Source of the DNA: Conidiobolus incongruus B7586
Lineage: Eukaryota > Entomophthoromycota > Entomophthoromycetes > Entomophthorales > Conidiobolaceae
Direction: 5' to 3'
Length of the DNA: 27,084 bases
Assembly (NCBI GenBank): GCA_000697335.1
Contig: JNEM01015304.1
Coordinates: 1-27,084, forward strand
Below are positions 21,784-27,084 of the stretch, one piece after another. The translations under genes and the position numbers were made by a program. The notes below the pieces were generated by a model that ran no database searches, had not been told where the DNA came from, and saw only the letters and a list, made by a program, of their open reading frames with translations. How positions within the stretch are numbered: the stretch's first letter is position 1; each line of letters starts with the position of its first letter.

Positions 21784-23067
21784 AGTAATGGGAAATTTTT
21801 TAATTTTTGATTTTTCAAACATACTATTAATTTGAAATAAATAAATATATACAAAGTTAATAGAAAATTATACATTTTTAAAATATATATATATATATAT
21901 AATAATTTTTTTGATTAAAAAATTAACTTTTTAAAATTGGTTGTTTAATTTAATTATACCTAAACTAAATAATAATTATCAAAAGTTTTTTATTTTAGTA
22001 TTAATAAAACTTAAATATAAACCCTCTAAAATTATTTAAAATTTATAAGTAGCTTTTGGTAATAAAGTATTATCTAAATCAATAATTTTTTACTAAGTAA
22101 ATTACTTTAAAGCTAAAAAAGAAATTATCTAAAACTTATTAAAATCTAAAAGATTAACTTTAACTGTTATTTTTTTAATTATTAATAAAGTGAAAAAATA
22201 TATTAAATAGTACCTTTTTATTTTAGTTAAAAAATTATCTAAACACTTTAATATTAGTTTTATAAGTATTTTATATATATTAAAGTTTAAACTCAATTTA
22301 ATAAATAAAAATATAAAATAAATACCTTATAATTTAACTAAAGCTTAAAAAAACTAGAGTAGTTATTATTAAACAAAACTTATTAAAATATTATTAGAAG
22401 CTTAAACTTTTACAGTAAATAATTATAATTAATGAATCTTAAATACCTATATATAATCTTTTATTAAAATACAAATCAAGATGTTAAATTAAGTTAAATT
22501 AACTTTTTTTATAAATCCCTTTAAATAAACATTTTGTTAATAAATAAATATTAATTATTATAATAAATTATAATAATATATGCTACTCTTATTTAATTTT
22601 TAAAGGAAAATCAATTAATAGTAAATTTTATATTGTTTTTTTAAATAAAAATATATTTAATTAATGTTTTCAATATAATTTAAGAAAACTTATTATTTTA
22701 TATAATAATTATAAAATACATAAATTTAAAGCTATAAAAAACTTTCTAATTAAAAATAACTAGAAAAAACCACTACATCTAGTATACTCTTTAAATTATA
22801 ACTTATGTGATTATAATTACTTTAGACAATTAAAAAACCAGCTTATAAGAAAAAAAATTTCTGCAAGAAAATTTAATTAGTTTGTGAAATATCAAATTTC
22901 AGTCTTAAATAAAAAGAATTATTTTTTAAGTGTTAAATCTTTGCTAAAAGTATAGCAAAAAGTTATTAATAATAAAAAAACTATTAAATTTATATTATAT
23001 ATTTATTTTTATATATTATATATTAAAATATTTATTTATTTTGAATCACAAAAAATTCTTATTATTA
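21784..23067 (+). mobile_element. Mariner element, dead copy 2
   Basis: Aligns with copy 1 along its whole length and in the same orientation. The left end reads AAGTAATGGGAAATTTTTTA and is clearer than in copy 1; the right end (about 23040-23067) is a degraded inverted version. The transposase blocks PHLVYSLNYNLCDYNYFRQLK and KISARKFN.FVKYQ are readable. The third catalytic Asp (the D of CDY) is kept here but is Asn in copy 1, while the second (HDN in copy 1) is lost here. Unlike copy 1 it has at least one frame-changing deletion (near 22350). Many sites that are C or G in copy 1 are T or A here, and it has lost a Trp codon (TGG to TAG) that copy 1 keeps. It is the more decayed copy. Confidence 0.85.
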
Positions 23068-23282
23068 AAAATACAGAGTAATAATTGTAGTTATTGTTTG
23101 AAAGTTGTATATTTTAATTAACTGAAGAAATTATAATTTTTCTTTATATATTTTAAATACAAAGATTATAAAATTCAAAATGAGTATATAAAATTTTGAA
23201 ACTCTTTGAATAGTATATATATTAGTTTGGTTATATGTTATAGAAATATTAAATTTATTGGATTAGGGAGTTTAAATCCAAG

Positions 23283-24833
23283 TTAAATATTATTTTGAAC
23301 CCTTCTTTTGGCCATTGTGACTTGATTATTCCAATTGGTCATAAATATAACTACAACTTGACTGAGAGATCCAAGCAGATGAAATACACTCAAACCAATA
23401 TAAAGACCTATTAAACCCAGGTCCATTGAGAATGCAAGTGTACAGCCCAGTGGAAGCCCGATCAAATACCCAGTTATCAAATGAATTTTAGCAGCTAAAC
23501 CCTGACGTCCCTGACCTCTCAAAATTCCTGATGCCACATTGTTGATAGATCTAAATACGAAATGAACTGCGACATATTTGATAATCAATTGACATATTTC
23601 AATAACTGCTGGATCAGATGTGAATAATTTGGTAAGTTTGAGAGAATTTAATTGAATCCAAAGCCATCCAAATATTCCTAATACTGTAGCAAATGTGATT
23701 GTTGATATTGATGTAACTTTCGCCATTTTAGAATGTCCCGATCCTAATAAATTCCCTATCCTAATTGTAGCAGCAGCTTGAAGGCCTATAACGATAATGG
23801 GTTAAAACTAATTGGGATTGATTCTAAAATTATATTTACCTAAGCACATCAAAACGCAAATTGAAAAACAGTTATTGATCACGCTTTGAGCTCCTAAAGC
23901 TTCTGGACCCAGATAGGAGGCGAATAGTGTAAAACATTCAATACACCAAAGTTCAGCACTAGTTAATAGCATGCCACTAACACCAAGGCTAAAGAATTCT
24001 TTATAGCCTTTGAAAGATCGACTACTGAAAGGTATCCAATAATTAAAACCACCACTCCAATATCCCAGCACAAAAAGGATCACAGCCGAAATAGTCAAAT
24101 TAACAGTAGTCACAAGTGGAATAACCAGTATAGGATCCTTCAAAATATCCCACCAAATGACTAGTTTCAACAAAATAATTTGCAGAGGTGTCAACAGTAT
24201 AGAGCTGATGAAGTACGGAAGAACTATTCCCTGACTTGTTAAAAATGCTCGAATATTGTGGAAGGTGACCAAAGGGTAGCAGATAAGACCAATGAATTTG
24301 GTGAACCGACCTCCCAGTTCCGCAATTTCCGGGGTTTGTCCAAGATAGAGAGCTATTGTTTCAAATTGACATAGCACTATTGTACATGGGATCAAGGCTA
24401 AACTGGCAATTATAATTGCTCGTTGTAAGTATATTGATGGTAACTCTTTAGAAGCATGAGGATTAGTATAAGCTTGAGAAATAAGAGTGTCAAGTGCTGT
24501 CATTAAACCCATGAGCGGTGTTAGAGTTGTGACACTTAAATAGCTCATAGATAAAGTGGCTACTGCAAGTGCTTCAGTACCAACCTTGCCTAGATAGCTC
24601 ATGCTTACAATATTGAGACCTCCAAGCATCATCATGGATAATGTGAGTGGCAGAGTTAATCTTGCTAGGTGTATAACTTGATTCGTTACACTTTTAATAG
24701 TAACATGCTCTATTAGTAAATCTGTGATAGATTGATTTAGAGTTGGTAATAATGGCTGGGTTTCTGATAGAATCACTTGAGGTGCAGGATTCTCAGTTGA
24801 ATTACTATTTAAATTTATAATTTTATTATCCAT
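23283..24833 (-). CDS. MATE family multidrug/toxin efflux transporter
   Basis: Two exons, 24833-23840 and 23785-23283, with one 54-nt intron, give 498 residues and about 12 membrane helices, the normal size. Typical MATE blocks: LTLPLTLSMMMLGGLNIVSMSYLGKVGTEALA in the first helices, GLMTALDTLISQAYTNP (the family's ALDTLxxQAYG), CYPLVTFHNIRAFLTSQGIV (helix 5-6), SAELWCIECFTLFASYLGPEALGAQS at the start of the second half, LQAAATIRIGNLLGSG across the exon junction, and ASGILRGQGRQGLAAKIHLI near the end. The 55-residue hydrophilic N terminus precedes helix 1. The carrier exchanges organic cations or drugs for H+ or Na+ in the plasma or vacuolar membrane; the substrate cannot be told. The second exon has an internal ATG, but the upstream part (AAATIRIGNLLGSG) is conserved, so the spliced model is right. 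Flanked by a dead mariner copy downstream. Confidence 0.95.
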
Positions 24834-27084
24834 ATCATAAAATCAAATAAAGTTTAATTCAAAACAATTTAGAACTTTTAAATTTACTAGAGCTTAATAA
24901 AAAGACACTAAAGAAGCCAATTTAAATAAAAATTCATTTTATTATAAAGACAAAGCACCTTAAATTCAATTCAACTAAAACAAATTAATATATAATATTA
25001 CTAATTCTAAAATCTTTTATTCCGATCTTGATTATTCTTCGATTCATCAATGTTTATACTTTCCTAACTAATCAGGGACGCTTAATTAATTTCTCAATTC
25101 AGAAAATTAAAATCAAACCATCCAATAAATGAATCATTATCACAGAAATATGGTGATAAATTTGATAGTTTCATTTAATTATTGTTAGTATGACGAATAT
25201 TCCAGTGATAATTTGCGCTGATTTATTTGATCATTCTATTAGACTTTTATGCTATGCATAAAAATGAAGTCAATATTAAATTATTGATAGTTTTGTGTTT
25301 AATTCGGAATCTCCAAATTGATGAAAATATCCGAATGTGATTTGGAATTTAAAAACAATCAATATAATAATGATCAGTTATATTGAAATATTGCTGATAT
25401 TTTTTAAAATGGAAAAATATAAAGGTTGTTGGATTAACTGTACTAGATCCTATGATATTGTTTTAATAATAATTTAATTATCCCTGTTTTTTAGTATTTA
25501 ACTGTACATTGTAAGACTACTAGCAACCTATTAGCAACATTAGTCCAATTCAAAATTTAGCTTGTATAAACATATAATAAGCATTAATTGATAATTAATC
25601 GTCTCTAGTATAAATTTTTGAAATGATAAATAATAGCATGTAAATTAGAAATTTTTCAGCGTATTATATCGTGATGATTTAGCATTTTATATAAAGAGAA
25701 AAATATTAAAAGATATATGATAAATTTACGACAGTCTAAATAAGGTTCAAAAAGTTAAATTTTATATATTTACTAGATAACCAAATTCCATGAAGTTTTC
25801 AAAATAATTTTTCATTATAATTGACGATATGGGAAAATTTACTAAGTACCGAAGATTCAAGGCGTTGGTTCCTATTTAATAACAATATCAAATTTTATAT
25901 TAATTAATATATTATAATTAGTTATTTAAAATTAAAGTGATAATTTTTTATTAAAATTTATCTCAAAAAGTTTAGAATATTATAATTACCGTATAGATAA
26001 ATATATTAATTGATGAAAAAGCTCTAGTATTGTGTTAATGATGAAATATTTTGAAGTCTTAACAAATCATATAATAAATTTTAATATTTAGAAAACAATA
26101 TTATTTGTTGTGTATTTTTTAATATTAGTTATATAATAGCATTATTAAAAATGTATTAAAATCAGTCATTTTTATTTATATAATTAAGTATTAAAATATA
26201 TTATAATGATGTTTTCATCTTATTAATTTATTATATATTTTTTAACCAATTTCTTTTTATAATATAAATGAATTTATTACTTAAAATTTAAATAATAAGA
26301 CTATTTTGAGATTGAAGGTAAATAAATATTTTAATATATGATTATATTGCTTTATAATTTAAATAATTGGAATTTTTTGTGATTGAAAAAAAATAAATAT
26401 TTTAATATATAAAATATAATTGATAATTTCTTTTATATCTAATAACTTTTTGCTATATTTTTAATAAAGTTTTAATATCTAAAACACAATTCTTTTTTTT
26501 AAAGACTGAAATTTAATATTTTATAAATCAATTAAATTTAAATAAAAAATTTTCTTTTTTTGAATAAATTTTTAATTATTTTAAATAATATAATATAATT
26601 AATATATCAGATATAATAGTTACTTATAATTATTTATAATTAGAAAAAATTTATAACTTATAATATTTTATATTTTATAGTATTTATATAAAATAGTAGT
26701 TATTTTTAAATTTTAATTGAAAAATTAATTAAAATAAATTTTATTTAAAAAATAATATATCATTTATTATTAATTGATTTTTTTCTTCAAAAATTAATTA
26801 GACTAATATATTCTATTATTACTTAATAAATTATATCAATTTTTATTTTAAAATACTATATTTATATATTAAATTAAATAAAAGGTTTGATATTAACTTA
26901 AATTAGTATTTTAGTTTAGGCTTTAATAAAATATTATATAAAAAGACTTATAATATATTGATTATAATAATATATTATAAAATCTTCAATATTTAATTTT
27001 GTCTTATAAATTTTAACTATTATTAGCTAGTCTAGCTTTAATAAAAATCTTTTAGATTATAAAATACTTATTTTATATTGTTAT
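24834..27084. other. AT-rich DNA at the right end of the window
   Basis: First few hundred bases should be the MATE promoter. Beyond about 25870 the sequence becomes almost pure A+T. No gene, RNA or transposon family could be recognised on either strand. A diverged tandem duplication is noted separately. Confidence 0.55.
26285..26410. repeat. Diverged tandem duplication, period about 71 bp
   Basis: Unit 1 at about 26285-26339 and unit 2 at about 26356-26410 share ATTTAAATAAT, GATTGAA and a common ending AAATAAATATTTTAATATAT, with mismatches between. Only two copies are seen. In such AT-rich DNA part of the similarity may be compositional. Confidence 0.4.

Noticed and set aside
23283-23726. 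Independent 147-residue protein starting at its own ATG
   Set aside because: It is the second half of the MATE transporter; conserved sequence upstream of that ATG joins to exon 1 through a 54-nt GT-AG intron.
26880-27084. Possible third mariner copy at the window edge
   Set aside because: Shares only a short ATCTAAAAGATT-like run with the two copies on the reverse strand; no alignment beyond it.

Overview
The window reads as nuclear DNA of a very AT-rich eukaryote. Eight protein genes can be modelled from start to stop with the standard code. They carry 26 GT-AG introns, mostly 48-71 nt, with C/TTAAC or CTAAT-like branch motifs near the 3' end. There is also a U1 snRNA gene, one decayed host gene and three fossil DNA transposons. 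The CAB4-type stand-alone pantetheine-phosphate adenylyltransferase, the short introns, and mariner plus Fanzor remnants carrying G:C-to-A:T stop codons fit an early-diverging fungus best. That placement is an inference; no marker gene here proves it.

Layout. 9-1277: dead mariner element. 2233-2384: U1 snRNA with a TATA box 30 bp upstream. 3138-4440 (+): WDR89-like WD40 protein. 4704-5593 (-) and 8829-9655 (+): two divergent penta-EF-hand paralogues separated by 3.2 kb of AT-rich DNA. 10708-11785 (-): eIF3g. 12340-13253 (-): DENR/TMA22. 13625-14152 (+): U1-C, divergent from DENR. 14493-16701 (+): CLPTM1-family pseudogene. 16741-17892 (-): phosphopantetheine adenylyltransferase, tail to tail with the pseudogene. 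18270-18960 (-): remnant of a Fanzor (eukaryotic TnpB) nuclease. 21784-23067: second dead mariner copy, same orientation as the first. 23283-24833 (-): MATE transporter. The rest is AT-rich intergenic DNA.

How the genes relate. U1 snRNA and the U1-C protein belong to the same particle, which recognises 5' splice sites. eIF3g and DENR both act in translation initiation or re-initiation and lie in the same orientation. The two penta-EF-hand genes share all three intron positions and a 114-bp stretch of perfect identity inside otherwise diverged exons, which looks like gene conversion. The others are ordinary housekeeping neighbours.

Most notable: the U1 snRNA gene; the Fanzor fossil; a mariner reading frame that keeps its phase over about 338 codons despite 16 stop codons, a signature of C-to-T mutation rather than ordinary decay; and the gene-conversion tract.
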